From Lactobacillus sp. LL6 (GTDB lineage: Bacteria > Bacillota > Bacilli > Lactobacillales > Lactobacillaceae), in contig NZ_VLLR01000001.1 in assembly GCF_007570935.1 (NCBI RefSeq), positions 682,001-746,000 on the forward strand: 64,000 bases of DNA. Direction: 5' to 3'. The stretch's first letter is position 1, and each line of letters starts with the position of its first letter. Both the position numbers and the translations under genes were made by a program. The notes under the pieces were generated by a model, which saw nothing but the letters and a program-made list of their open reading frames with translations, was not told the DNA's origin and made no database searches. Shown here piece after piece: positions 36,955 through 44,993 of the stretch.

Positions 36955-39274
36955 GTTTACTGGTAAAGTTAATGGGATTGTGTTTGAAAATAATCGCGAT
37001 ATGTTTAAAATCTTAGATGTTGAGATTTTGGGTAAATTAGATGATTATGATGAACAAGAAATAAAAGTTACTGGAAATTTTGGTGAAATAGATTACTCTA
37101 GTAGCTATCATTTTGAAGGACAATTAGTAATGCATGAAAAGTTTGGCTTACAATTTCGTGCTACTAGTTACCAACAAGTAATGCCTCATGAAGTAGGAGG
37201 ACTAGTAAAATATTTTAGTTCAGATAAATTTCCCGGAATTGGGCAAAAAAGTGCTAATACCATAGTTGATGAATTAGGATTAGATGCATTAGATATATTA
37301 AAAGATAATCCTGATAAAATAAAAACTTTATCTTTGTCAACTAAGCAAAAGAAAAGTCTATTATCCGGAATAAGCGCGATGGATTCATATGCAGAAGTAG
37401 CGCTTAAACTTACACAATATGGAATTAGACGTCCAATTGCTAATCGAATTTATCAAATATATCGTGGTGAAGCTATTGAAAAGCTACAAACAGATCCATA
37501 TAGTCCAATTTCAGAAGTTCATGGTTATGGATTTAAGTCTGCAGATTTAATTGGAAAGGAATTAGATATTCCTAAAGATGACTCTCGTAGAATTAAGGGT
37601 GCGATTTTTCAAATTTTAAGTGATAAATTGCAAAACAATGGTGATACTTATGTTGAACTTGAAGAGTTATTAACTGAAGCCAATGAACTATTAAAAATTA
37701 ATAGTTTTGATCTAATTGCTAATAATATCAATGATTTGCAACATGCTGATAAAATAATAGTTGATGATAATAAAGCAAGTTTACAGAATATTTTTAAAAC
37801 TGAATCAGATATTGCACAAATAATGAAAGATTTAGTAAAAAAGAAAAATATTACGGAAACTTTTTCTAATGAAGATATTCAACAGGCGATTGAAGAAGCT
37901 GAACAAGAATTAAAAATTAAATACGATGATACTCAAAAAGCAGCTATTAAAAATGCTTTAAACAATCCGATTTCTATTCTGACAGGAGGTCCTGGAACTG
38001 GAAAAACAACTATTATTAATGGAATTTTAATTTCACTGAGAAAATTAGCTGCCATTCCTGCTTCAGCTCTTTATAGTGATGATCCACCATTTTTACTTGC
38101 TGCTCCAACTGGTCGAGCTGCCAAAAGAATGAGTGAAATTACAGGAATTGCGGCTAAAACGATTCATAGAATGCTAGGAATTGGAATAGGTAATAATGAG
38201 GATGAAGAGCTTAATGAATTAAATGGGGAAATATTGATCATTGATGAGATGTCAATGGTTGATATGTTTTTATTTAAAAAACTTATTTCAAGCATCAATG
38301 ATACTGTTAGAGTTGTGTTTGTAGGTGATAAAGATCAATTACCATCAGTAGGGGCTGGGAATGTATTTAGTGATTTAATCAAATCAGAAGCTTTTCCTAC
38401 AACTATTTTGAAGCAAATCCATCGTCAGGGTGATGATTCAACTATAATAACCTTGGCTCACAGTGTTAATGAGGGAAATAATCAAGAAGAAATTTTTAAA
38501 AAGACTAAAAATTACTCTTTTATTCCATGCAGACCCGACTTGGTGGGGGATGCAGTGGGACAAATTGTTGAACTTGCCATAAAAAAAGGCTTTTCAAAAG
38601 ATGATATTCAAGTTTTAGGTGCAATGTATAACGGTAATGGAGGAGTAAATAACTTGAATGATATTATTCAAGAAATTATGAATCCTGCCGAAAAACATAC
38701 TAAAAAAATAGAAGCTCATAATGAAATCTTTAGAATTGGAGACAGAGTTTTACAATTACAAAATAATCCAGAAAAAGATATCTATAATGGTCAAATTGGA
38801 AAAGTAGTAGGGATTGATGAAGAAAATGCCAAAAGATGTTTAATTACTAATTTTGATGATCGAGAGGTATCTTTTTCAAAGAAAGATTTGAGTGATTTAA
38901 CACGAGCATATGCTATTACAATTCATAAATCACAAGGTTCAGAGTTTCCTTTAGTAGTTTTAAACTTAACCATGCAAAATTATGTTATGTTAAAAAGAAA
39001 TCTACTTTATACAGCTATTACACGTGCTGAGAAGAATTTAGTCTTGATAGGTGATCCACGCGCTTATCAAGCTGCTTTAAATACTCCAGGCAATGATCGA
39101 AAAACTACTTTAGCTGAAAAGTTGCATCAGATTTTAAAAGTTTCTGCAGGAAAGAATTTAGAAAATGAATCAAAATTAAACTCTCAAGATTATCATTTGA
39201 CTCCCGAACTGATTTACTCAGGTCAAATTGATCCCATGATTGGTATGGAAGGTGTAAAATTAAAGGGTAAATAA
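36947..39274 (+). CDS. recD2: ATP-dependent RecD2 DNA helicase
   Basis: ATG 36929 opens the frame further upstream, but AAGGAAAAG precedes ATG 36947 (MVEFTGKVNGIVF), giving 775 residues. The N-terminal extension contains helix-hairpin-helix-like segments (FPGIGQKSANTIVDELG) that define RecD2 versus the RecBCD subunit RecD. SF1 helicase motifs: Walker A GGPGTGKTT (~residue 347), DEMSMVD (motif II), VGDKDQLPSVG (motif III), and the C-terminal YAITIHKSQGSE and YTAITRAE. It is a 5'-3' helicase tied to repair and mutation avoidance in Firmicutes. Confidence 0.96.
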   Translation: MVEFTGKVNGIVFENNRDMFKILDVEILGKLDDYDEQEIKVTGNFGEIDYSSSYHFEGQLVMHEKFGLQFRATSYQQVMPHEVGGLVKYFSSDKFPGIGQKSANTIVDELGLDALDILKDNPDKIKTLSLSTKQKKSLLSGISAMDSYAEVALKLTQYGIRRPIANRIYQIYRGEAIEKLQTDPYSPISEVHGYGFKSADLIGKELDIPKDDSRRIKGAIFQILSDKLQNNGDTYVELEELLTEANELLKINSFDLIANNINDLQHADKIIVDDNKASLQNIFKTESDIAQIMKDLVKKKNITETFSNEDIQQAIEEAEQELKIKYDDTQKAAIKNALNNPISILTGGPGTGKTTIINGILISLRKLAAIPASALYSDDPPFLLAAPTGRAAKRMSEITGIAAKTIHRMLGIGIGNNEDEELNELNGEILIIDEMSMVDMFLFKKLISSINDTVRVVFVGDKDQLPSVGAGNVFSDLIKSEAFPTTILKQIHRQGDDSTIITLAHSVNEGNNQEEIFKKTKNYSFIPCRPDLVGDAVGQIVELAIKKGFSKDDIQVLGAMYNGNGGVNNLNDIIQEIMNPAEKHTKKIEAHNEIFRIGDRVLQLQNNPEKDIYNGQIGKVVGIDEENAKRCLITNFDDREVSFSKKDLSDLTRAYAITIHKSQGSEFPLVVLNLTMQNYVMLKRNLLYTAITRAEKNLVLIGDPRAYQAALNTPGNDRKTTLAEKLHQILKVSAGKNLENESKLNSQDYHLTPELIYSGQIDPMIGMEGVKLKGK

Positions 39275-39480
39275 AATATCTTCATATATAATTTAATTTA
39301 AAATTTGCAAGAAAAGCATAAGCTTATTCAAGTCTCTTTTTCAAACTTTACTTTCAAATAGTAAACATAGATTTTATTATAGGCGATACGTAGGCAATAT
39401 CTCGTAATCGCTATCATATAACTATGTCACTATGTTAGCATGAAAAGTATTTAGAGGTAAGAAAAGGTGGACTGGTTGTA
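39275..39480 (+). promoter_or_regulatory. AT-rich gap with an inverted repeat before the TetR-type gene
   Basis: No gene fits here. ATAGGCGATACG (39379-39390) and CGTAATCGCTAT (39403-39414) form an imperfect inverted repeat with a 12-base centre; just after it ACTATGT occurs twice at 8-base spacing (39421-39427, 39429-39435). Such repeats before a TetR-family gene are candidate operators for its own product, but a hairpin is also possible. No firm promoter was assigned. Confidence 0.5.
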
Positions 39481-40104
39481 GTGGATATTCGAGTAACTAA
39501 TACCAAGAATCGAATTCAACAAGGCTTGCTAAAATGTATGGAAGAAAAACCCTTTCGTGAAATCTATAGTCGTGATGTTATAAAAAAGGCGGAAATTAGT
39601 TCACGTACTTTTTATCATTATTATTCAAATAAAAATGAAGTTTTGGATGATACAGAAGATGAATTAGTTTCTGGATTAAAAAAAGCAATGGAAGAGGATA
39701 GATCAGGAGTCAAAAGACGAGACCATTTTGCTACAAGTGAAGAAATAATTCATGATTTTGAAGAAGATTTTAAGGCTACTATTAATTTTTATATTATAAA
39801 TAAGTCTATGGTATTAACACTTTTATCTGAGAATGGTGATATTGGTTTTTTGAAAAAGATATATAAAACAACAGAAAATGAAATTTTAACAAGAATCAAG
39901 CTGGCATATGGTTCAGATAAAAAAATTAAACAAGACCATAATTTTTTATTTAGTATTGCATTGAACAATTATGTAAATTCTATTATTAATATAATTTCTA
40001 ATCTACTTCAATACGATGATAAGCTGTCACCACATCAAATTCGTCATATTGTGGGTAAAGTTGAAGTTAATTCACCAGTTCAGCTTATGCAGGATCAATT
40101 TTAA
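39481..40104 (+). CDS. TetR/AcrR-family transcriptional regulator
   Basis: 207 residues, GTG start at 39481 with AAAGGTGG 12 bases upstream. N-terminal helix-turn-helix of the TetR type: RIQQGLLKCMEEKPFREI, then VIKKAEISSRTFYHYYSNKNEVL (SRTFYHYY recognition helix). The remaining ~140 residues are helical and variable, resembling the C-terminal domain seen in DhaS-like regulators. No transporter or enzyme gene is next to it, so its target may be elsewhere or only itself. Confidence 0.88.
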   Translation: MDIRVTNTKNRIQQGLLKCMEEKPFREIYSRDVIKKAEISSRTFYHYYSNKNEVLDDTEDELVSGLKKAMEEDRSGVKRRDHFATSEEIIHDFEEDFKATINFYIINKSMVLTLLSENGDIGFLKKIYKTTENEILTRIKLAYGSDKKIKQDHNFLFSIALNNYVNSIINIISNLLQYDDKLSPHQIRHIVGKVEVNSPVQLMQDQF

Positions 40105-40225
40105 TAAGATGGAATGATGAATACTCATCATACATTTCATGCTATAAGTCATATTTGTTTTATTTTTCTTAAAAATGCGCTACAATATTTAACAACTAGT
40201 ATTATAAGAAAGGTTAAAAGTAATC

Positions 40226-40432
40226 ATGAACGAAGATCCTTATCCGAATGATAAATCAATTAACAAAGCCATTGAGGTGCTAACTTATGGCGATTTAGAA
40301 AGAATAAGTAATTTAACTTATATTGCCCAAGATTCATTAGAAATGTATGCTCGGAATCTTGATATGGCTTACACGATTAATGAGCCGACTTTAGAGAAGT
40401 TAAGTGAGGCTCATGATGTGATTTTCGGATAA
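40226..40432 (+). CDS. Small acidic protein of unknown function
   Basis: 68 residues, ATG after AAAGG. Acidic and helical with no membrane segment (INKAIEVLTYGDLERISNL; SLEMYARNLDMAY). A -10-like TACAAT lies at 40181-40186. It has its own terminator, so it is probably a single-gene transcript. I do not recognise a family. The good ribosome binding site and terminator support it being real. Confidence 0.7.
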   Translation: MNEDPYPNDKSINKAIEVLTYGDLERISNLTYIAQDSLEMYARNLDMAYTINEPTLEKLSEAHDVIFG

Positions 40433-40438
40433 TTTTTG

Positions 40439-40470
40439 AGATGGCATTTGATTAAAAATGCCATCTTTTT
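40439..40470 (+). terminator. Terminator after the small acidic gene
   Basis: Eleven-bp stem AGATGGCATTT (40439-40449) with AAATGCCATCT (40456-40466), then TTTTT. Confidence 0.9.
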
Positions 40471-40516
40471 CGTTTATAATAAGAAGTAGCAAAATTATTA
40501 GATGGAGGACTACTTA

Positions 40517-40894
40517 ATGAACGAGATGCAAAAATATATTAAAAAAGGCATTGGGGATTGGGTTTCAAATAATACCGGTGTAGTTAATGTAGATAATGAT
40601 ACACTTGAAATTGCCACTACTCAAATTGATGCCTATGGTGACACTGTTTACTGCTTTGTAATTGATAAAGGTGACTATTATGAAGTAAGTGATGATAGTC
40701 ATATTTTGTTTAAACTTGATCCTGGTGAAACTGACGCTGATTTATATCGTACGGGTGCTCAAGTTGCTATAGGTGCTGGTTTTAACTTTGATGAAGATAG
40801 TTGTGAAATTTTTGTGGAAGTTGATAAAGAAAATTTGGCACAAGCAATTATTCGTCTTGCTCAATTACAAGTAGCGATTTCATATTTAGGTTAA
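40517..40894 (+). CDS. DUF1828 family protein
   Basis: ATG 40502 lies just before GGAGG (40504-40508), so the real start is ATG 40517, giving 125 residues. A -10 TATAAT is at 40475-40480. The protein is soluble and acidic; the segment DTVYCFVIDKGDYYEVSDDSHILF matches the N-terminal DUF1828 pattern in sense but shorter than members that also carry a DUF1829 tail. Function unknown. A shared terminator separates it from the convergent lipid kinase gene. Confidence 0.75.
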   Translation: MNEMQKYIKKGIGDWVSNNTGVVNVDNDTLEIATTQIDAYGDTVYCFVIDKGDYYEVSDDSHILFKLDPGETDADLYRTGAQVAIGAGFNFDEDSCEIFVEVDKENLAQAIIRLAQLQVAISYLG

Positions 40895-40897
40895 AAT

Positions 40898-40922
40898 AAA
40901 AAAGCCTAACTTAGGCTTTTAG
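40898..40922. terminator. Bidirectional terminator
   Basis: AAAAGCCTA and TAGGCTTTT form a near-perfect palindrome (40900-40920). It ends the plus-strand DUF1828 gene and, overlapping its stop codon, the minus-strand lipid kinase gene. Confidence 0.8.
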
Positions 40923-41854
40923 TGAATAAGATTAAAATGGTCAATCTGGAAAGTGATTCGGAATGACCGTTTTTTTGTATCTTCACCATCCATTTGACCA
41001 TATTCTGGAGTATAAGTTGAAATTTGAAGTTCTTTGGCCTCAATATTATGAAAATGTGGGTCATTAACATGAGATCCATCTTTTAGTAAATGGACAAATA
41101 AAATGAGAAATTTCCTAAGAGATGGTTTTTCAACAACTACTGCATTTAAAACATGACTATGAATATTTGCTGATGGTAATATTGGAATTCCACCACCAAA
41201 ATAAGGATGATTAGTAGTAGTTACAAAATAAGTATTGTTAAAATGATATTCTTTAGCAAGGGTTTTAACATTGATTTTAAAATTATTTTGATTATGTAAA
41301 GCACTGACTAAATTAGAAACATAGACTAACTTGCCAAGTTTGATTTTATTAAGGATTTTTTTAAATGAACCGTGATTGCTTTTATGAACTATGTAAGCAT
41401 CAAAACCAATTCCAAAGTTATTTACAAAATATTGCCATTTATGTTGGTCAAGAGTAAACTTTCCGCAATCTACGATTTGTATTTGTGGACCAGAGCGGAG
41501 CGAGGTTATAATTTTTTGGGGATTGGAAGATAATTTTGCGGCTCGTGCAAAATCATTTCCTGTACCAGCAGGAAGGTAGGCGATAGGAGTATCAGGATTA
41601 TTAGATTTTTTTACGCCGTTTAAAGTTTGATTGAATGAGCCATCACCACCAATTACTAATAAGTGTTCCTTATTTGAATGAGCTTGATTAGCATATTTTT
41701 GAGCAAGTAAAATTAATTCTCCAGGATAAGTACTTTCTAATACAGTGTAGGGGATATTTTTACTATTTAAAATTTTCTTTGTTTTATTAAAGGTGATTTC
41801 TGCGTTGCCATTTCCGGCGGTTTTGTTAACTAAAATTGTGATTTTTATATTCAT
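40919..41854 (-). CDS. Diacylglycerol/lipid kinase family protein
   Basis: 311 residues. The catalytic DAGK domain has the GGDGS loop (VIGGDGSFNQTLNG, near residue 69) and PAGTGNDFARA (~97-107), with the C-terminal beta domain typical of the YegS/DgkB/BmrU family. These soluble kinases phosphorylate diacylglycerol, returning it to phosphatidate; DgkB is needed for lipoteichoic acid turnover in Bacillus. The start region has no strong ribosome binding site and the gene lies 35 bp behind rnjA. Confidence 0.9.
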   Translation of the reverse strand: MNIKITILVNKTAGNGNAEITFNKTKKILNSKNIPYTVLESTYPGELILLAQKYANQAHSNKEHLLVIGGDGSFNQTLNGVKKSNNPDTPIAYLPAGTGNDFARAAKLSSNPQKIITSLRSGPQIQIVDCGKFTLDQHKWQYFVNNFGIGFDAYIVHKSNHGSFKKILNKIKLGKLVYVSNLVSALHNQNNFKINVKTLAKEYHFNNTYFVTTTNHPYFGGGIPILPSANIHSHVLNAVVVEKPSLRKFLILFVHLLKDGSHVNDPHFHNIEAKELQISTYTPEYGQMDGEDTKKRSFRITFQIDHFNLIH

Positions 41855-41865
41855 ATGTTCAAAAT

Positions 41866-41889
41866 AAAAAGCCCTTTAAGGGCTTTTTT
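41866..41889 (-). terminator. Hairpin after rnjA
   Basis: GCCC (41871-41874) and GGGC (41880-41883) with flanking A and T runs make a palindrome that can act on the minus strand after rnjA. It lies between rnjA and the lipid kinase gene, so the second gene may be expressed at a lower level. Confidence 0.7.
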
Positions 41890-43569
41890 CTATTTCTTTT
41901 CAATAATCATTGGCAAAATCATCGGACGTCTTTCAGTCTTAGAGTAAAGGAAGTCTGAAAGATTTTCAACTATTGCCTTTCTAACGTCGCTGTCTTTTGG
42001 TCGATCAGATTTAGCCATTTCATTTCTGAGAACGTGATATACGTGTTTTTGAGCTTGACTAATTAAATCTGTAGATTCACGCATGTAGACAAAGCCTCTG
42101 CTTAAAATATCAGGTCCAGCTAGCACGCGCTTACGTTTATAATCAACGGTAGCTACTGCAACTACTAAACCTTCCTCTGAAAGGATTTGACGATCATGTA
42201 CTACTACATTACCAACATCAGCAGTACCTGAGGTATCTACATAAATATCTCCAGCAGGGATATGACCTGCAATTCTAGAACCTTCCGGACTAAAGCAAAC
42301 TACTTCGCCATTATCTAAAACAAAAGTATTTTCTTTAGGAACTCCAGCTTCCTGAGCAAGTTGAGCATGAATAACCTGCATTCTATATTCACCGTGAACT
42401 GGAATCATATATTTAGGCTTGACTAAACGAACCATCATCTTTAATTCTTCTTGACCACCATGTCCAGAAGTATGAACGTTGTTAACACGTCCATGAATTA
42501 CATTAGCGCCACCTTCCATTAATTTGTTAATAAGGTGGTTAACACTTAATGTATTACCTGGAATAGGATTAGATGAGAAAATGACAGTGTCATTTGGTTG
42601 CAAACTTATTTGGCGGTGAGTCCCATTGGCAATTCTAGAAAGGGCTGCAAGTGGTTCACCTTGAGAGCCGGTACAAAGAATCATTGCCTTTTCAGGTGGA
42701 GTATTATTAATTTCATCTGCATCGACAATTAATCCATCTGGAATATCTAAATATCCTAAATCAATACCGTTTTGAACGCCATTTTCCATACTCCTACCAA
42801 AAATAGCTACCTTACGACCAGTGTCCATAGCTGCTTTTAATGCAGTAGATACACGATAAAGGTTTGAAGCAAAAGTCGCAAAGATAATTCTGCCATCAAT
42901 GCCAGTTATCATGTCATGAATTGATTTAGCAACAAATCTTTCAGATTTAGTAAATTGCGAAACTTCAGCATTGGTTGAATCTGAAAGAAGTGCTAGGACA
43001 CCTTCTTTACCAATTTGAGCCATCTTTTGAAAATCTGGTGCTGGTTGATTCATAACTGGAGTTAAGTCAAACTTAAAGTCACCAGTAAAAATCACAGCTC
43101 CAAGTGGAGTATGAACAGCAATTCCCAAAGTATCAGGAATGGAGTGGGTAGTTCTAAAGAAACTAACAGTTAATTTATTAAATTTTAAAACTGTGTCTTC
43201 GTGTTCTTCATGTAATTCCGTGGTTTTTAAGATTCCATGTTCTTCTAGTTTTCCTCTAATAAGAGAAAGAGCGAATGGCGTTGCATAAACTGGAATTTCT
43301 GGAATTTTTTCTAATAAAAATGGAATACCACCGATATGGTCTTCATGACCGTGACTAACCACTAGAGCTTTGATTTTTTTGCGATTTTTAATCAAGTAAG
43401 AGTAGTCAGAAATGACATAATTGATACCTAAAAGGTCATCTTCAGGGAACTTGATACCGCAGTCCATGATAATAATTTCATCTTGGTACTGCACACAATA
43501 CATGTTTTTACCGATTTCGTGTAAACCCCCGATTGCGAAAACGGCTACTTCATTATTTTTGATTCGCAC
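41890..43569 (-). CDS. rnjA: Ribonuclease J1
   Basis: 559 residues, GTG start at 43569, 6 bp behind rpoY. Metallo-beta-lactamase/beta-CASP enzyme with endo- and 5'-3' exonuclease activity on RNA. The zinc-binding signature SHGHEDHIGG (HxHxDH) is complete, unlike the paralogue at 55430-57196. The beta-CASP motifs include GSQGEPLAALSRIA and the HTSGHGG segment; the C-terminal domain is present. Linkage with rpoY identifies it as RNase J1, as in Bacillus. Confidence 0.95.
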   Translation of the reverse strand: MRIKNNEVAVFAIGGLHEIGKNMYCVQYQDEIIIMDCGIKFPEDDLLGINYVISDYSYLIKNRKKIKALVVSHGHEDHIGGIPFLLEKIPEIPVYATPFALSLIRGKLEEHGILKTTELHEEHEDTVLKFNKLTVSFFRTTHSIPDTLGIAVHTPLGAVIFTGDFKFDLTPVMNQPAPDFQKMAQIGKEGVLALLSDSTNAEVSQFTKSERFVAKSIHDMITGIDGRIIFATFASNLYRVSTALKAAMDTGRKVAIFGRSMENGVQNGIDLGYLDIPDGLIVDADEINNTPPEKAMILCTGSQGEPLAALSRIANGTHRQISLQPNDTVIFSSNPIPGNTLSVNHLINKLMEGGANVIHGRVNNVHTSGHGGQEELKMMVRLVKPKYMIPVHGEYRMQVIHAQLAQEAGVPKENTFVLDNGEVVCFSPEGSRIAGHIPAGDIYVDTSGTADVGNVVVHDRQILSEEGLVVAVATVDYKRKRVLAGPDILSRGFVYMRESTDLISQAQKHVYHVLRNEMAKSDRPKDSDVRKAIVENLSDFLYSKTERRPMILPMIIEKK

Positions 43570-43575
43570 TCTTTA

Positions 43576-43800
43576 TTACTTCTTATCCTCGAACGTCGTT
43601 AATTTAAAATCAGCGTGTTCTTTTTCGTATTTTAAAGAGTTACCAGTTAATTCTTGGATGAGTTCAATATTGTAGGGGGTATTATCCTCAACCAATTCTC
43701 TAGCTTGAACATAGTTGTCAGCTTCCATGTAAAGAGTTTGAGTGGTTTCTCTACGTGGGTTAACAATCTTGTCCTTTTGATACAAAACTTTGTAGATCAT
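43576..43800 (-). CDS. rpoY: RNA polymerase epsilon subunit
   Basis: 74 residues. The start [20 protein letters not shown] and length match RpoY (YkzG, DUF1447), the small auxiliary subunit of Firmicutes RNA polymerase. AAAGGAG lies before the ATG. It is directly upstream of rnjA, the normal arrangement. On the minus strand an extended -10 (TGATAAAAT, plus coordinates 43882-43890) and a GAATATT/AATATTC hairpin (43850-43867) lie in the leader. Confidence 0.93.
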   Translation of the reverse strand: MIYKVLYQKDKIVNPRRETTQTLYMEADNYVQARELVEDNTPYNIELIQELTGNSLKYEKEHADFKLTTFEDKK

Positions 43801-44008
43801 ATTTGTATTCTCCTTTATTATTCAATTGTTAAAAAACGTTCTCATAAGTGAATATTGAAAAATATTCAACAGCTAATGAAAATTTTATCATATTTACAAT
43901 GTCAAGTATAGCCTAATGATTATCGGAAAAATAAATTTTAATATAACTGCTAAAAATAAAATTACTAATACCATTGACTTAAAATAACATTAGCGATACT
44001 ATAAAAGT

Positions 44009-44117
44009 GTAGTAAATGGCTTTTAAAAATCATTTGCTTATAAGAAGTCTCTTCAATCTTCTTAATTCCCAATTTTATGACTGTCGGCTTAGTCACCCGG
44101 CAGTCTTTTTTATTTTT
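44009..44117 (+). ncRNA. Candidate small RNA between rpoY and def
   Basis: TTGACT (43974-43979), a 17-base spacer and TACTAT (43997-44002) form a good promoter; transcription would start near 44009. An intrinsic terminator follows: GACTGTCGG (44079-44087) with CCGGCAGTC (44097-44105) and TTTTTTATTTTT. Together they define an RNA of about 105 bases in a gap with no gene on that strand; the genes on both sides are on the minus strand. An ATG at 44016 would give a frame running through the terminator, so a peptide is unlikely. Identity unknown. Confidence 0.55.
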
Positions 44118-44125
44118 AATAAAAT

Positions 44126-44160
44126 AAAAAAGAAAGATTAGATCTAATCCTTCTTTTTTA
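44126..44160 (-). terminator. Terminator after def
   Basis: A long A/T-flanked stem around GATTAGATCTAATC (44136-44149), with A runs on the left and T runs on the right, works on the minus strand after def; it could also catch plus-strand read-through. Confidence 0.8.
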
Positions 44161-44190
44161 TAACAAATTTTTGCTTTTAAAATAACATAA

Positions 44191-44745
44191 CTAAGAGATA
44201 ACAATAGTGTCATCTTTTAAAGAAAATGGATTTTCTTTATTGATACGATCATAGAAAAGGTGACCATGTAAGTGGTCGATTTCGTGAGAAGCAACAATTG
44301 CTGGGTAATCTTTTAAACGAATAGTTTTTTCTTCGCCATCAACTGTAAAGTAGTGAATAGTCAATTTATCAGGACGAGGAACGTATCCGTTGATAACCTT
44401 ATCAACGCTAAGGCACCCTTCGCCTTCACTTAAGCAAACTTGACGAACTGATTCTGACAAAATTTCAGGATTTACGAAAGTTTCTTTAAAAATAATATTT
44501 CCTTCATCATCTGGAACAAGTAATGATGCCATTTGAACGCCTTCACCAACTTGAGGAGCGGCAAGCCCAACTCCAGCACGCAATTGATGCTTTTCAGCGA
44601 TTTTTGGATCTTGTGAGTTGATAAGATATTCCATCATATCTTCAGCAAGTTTTTTGTAATGATCACTTAATGGAAAAGTGAGTGGTTTTGCTACATTACG
44701 CAATACGGGATTTCCGTCGCGTGTAATATCTTTCATTAAAATCAA
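44191..44745 (-). CDS. def: Peptide deformylase
   Basis: 184 residues. GGAG is nine bases before TTG 44745 and 18 before ATG 44736, so TTG is the better start. Removes the formyl group from new proteins. Three motifs of type 2 (Gram-positive) deformylase: [10 protein letters not shown] (~residues 58-67), EGEGCLSV with the metal cysteine (~C111), and [10 protein letters not shown] with HExxH (~154-158). Single-gene transcript. Confidence 0.95.
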   Translation of the reverse strand: MILMKDITRDGNPVLRNVAKPLTFPLSDHYKKLAEDMMEYLINSQDPKIAEKHQLRAGVGLAAPQVGEGVQMASLLVPDDEGNIIFKETFVNPEILSESVRQVCLSEGEGCLSVDKVINGYVPRPDKLTIHYFTVDGEEKTIRLKDYPAIVASHEIDHLHGHLFYDRINKENPFSLKDDTIVIS

Positions 44746-44792
44746 TTTTGATTTCTCCTTTTAAAAAGTCTTTATATTATTTGTACCATAAG

Positions 44793-44824
44793 TTGACAAA
44801 TCTTGCCTATTTTTTGGATATAAT
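44793..44824 (+). promoter_or_regulatory. Candidate promoter of the typA leader
   Basis: Perfect TTGACA (44793-44798) and TATAAT (44819-44824) with a 20-base spacer; TG upstream of the -10 may compensate for the long spacer. The start would fall near 44831. Confidence 0.6.
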
Positions 44825-44839
44825 TTTAAATAAAAAGTT

Positions 44840-44940
44840 AAGTTCCGCTAAATCGTTGACCCATAACGACTTAGGTGGTAAAATTTAGGAACGAAATTAA
44901 CTAATAGAAAACACTTCGATTCGCGCCTTTCGCGCCACCG
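44840..44940 (+). promoter_or_regulatory. Structured leader RNA before typA
   Basis: GTTCC-GC-TAAAT (44842-44853) pairs with ATTTA-GGAAC (44883-44892), closing a domain with an inner hairpin CGTT/AACG (44854-44857, 44865-44868). A second hairpin CGCG/CGCG lies at 44922-44934. GGTGG (44874-44878) is complementary to CCACC (44935-44939), so a pseudoknot or alternative fold is possible just before the terminator at 44941. Identity unknown. Confidence 0.55.
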
Positions 44941-44967
44941 AAACTGTGACAGGGTCACAGTTTTTTT
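44941..44967 (+). terminator. Intrinsic terminator 5' of typA
   Basis: AAACTGTGAC (44941-44950) pairs perfectly with GTCACAGTTT (44954-44963), loop AGG, then T. It stands between the promoter at 44793-44824 and the typA start, so either typA is attenuated or the leader is a separate small RNA. Confidence 0.88.
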
Positions 44968-44993
44968 ATTGAGGAGTGGGGAGGAAATTACTT

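Larger units (their letters stand above)
43801..44190. other. Gene-free gap between rpoY and def
   Basis: No convincing protein gene lies in these 390 bases. The left part is the rpoY-rnjA leader and promoter (minus strand). The middle holds a candidate plus-strand small RNA with promoter (43974-44002) and terminator (44079-44117). The right part is the def terminator (44126-44160). A minus-strand frame across 43965-44213 crosses two terminators and has no ribosome binding site. Confidence 0.6.

Noticed and set aside
43965-44213. Minus-strand frame of 82 codons near def
   Set aside because: It starts inside def, crosses the def terminator and the candidate small-RNA terminator, and has no ribosome binding site; its composition is that of AT-rich non-coding DNA.
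44871-44880. TTAGGTGGTA in the typA leader as a T-box core
   Set aside because: Only the first bases of the T-box core match; the ACCGCGG part, Stem I features and an amino-acid-related gene are missing.
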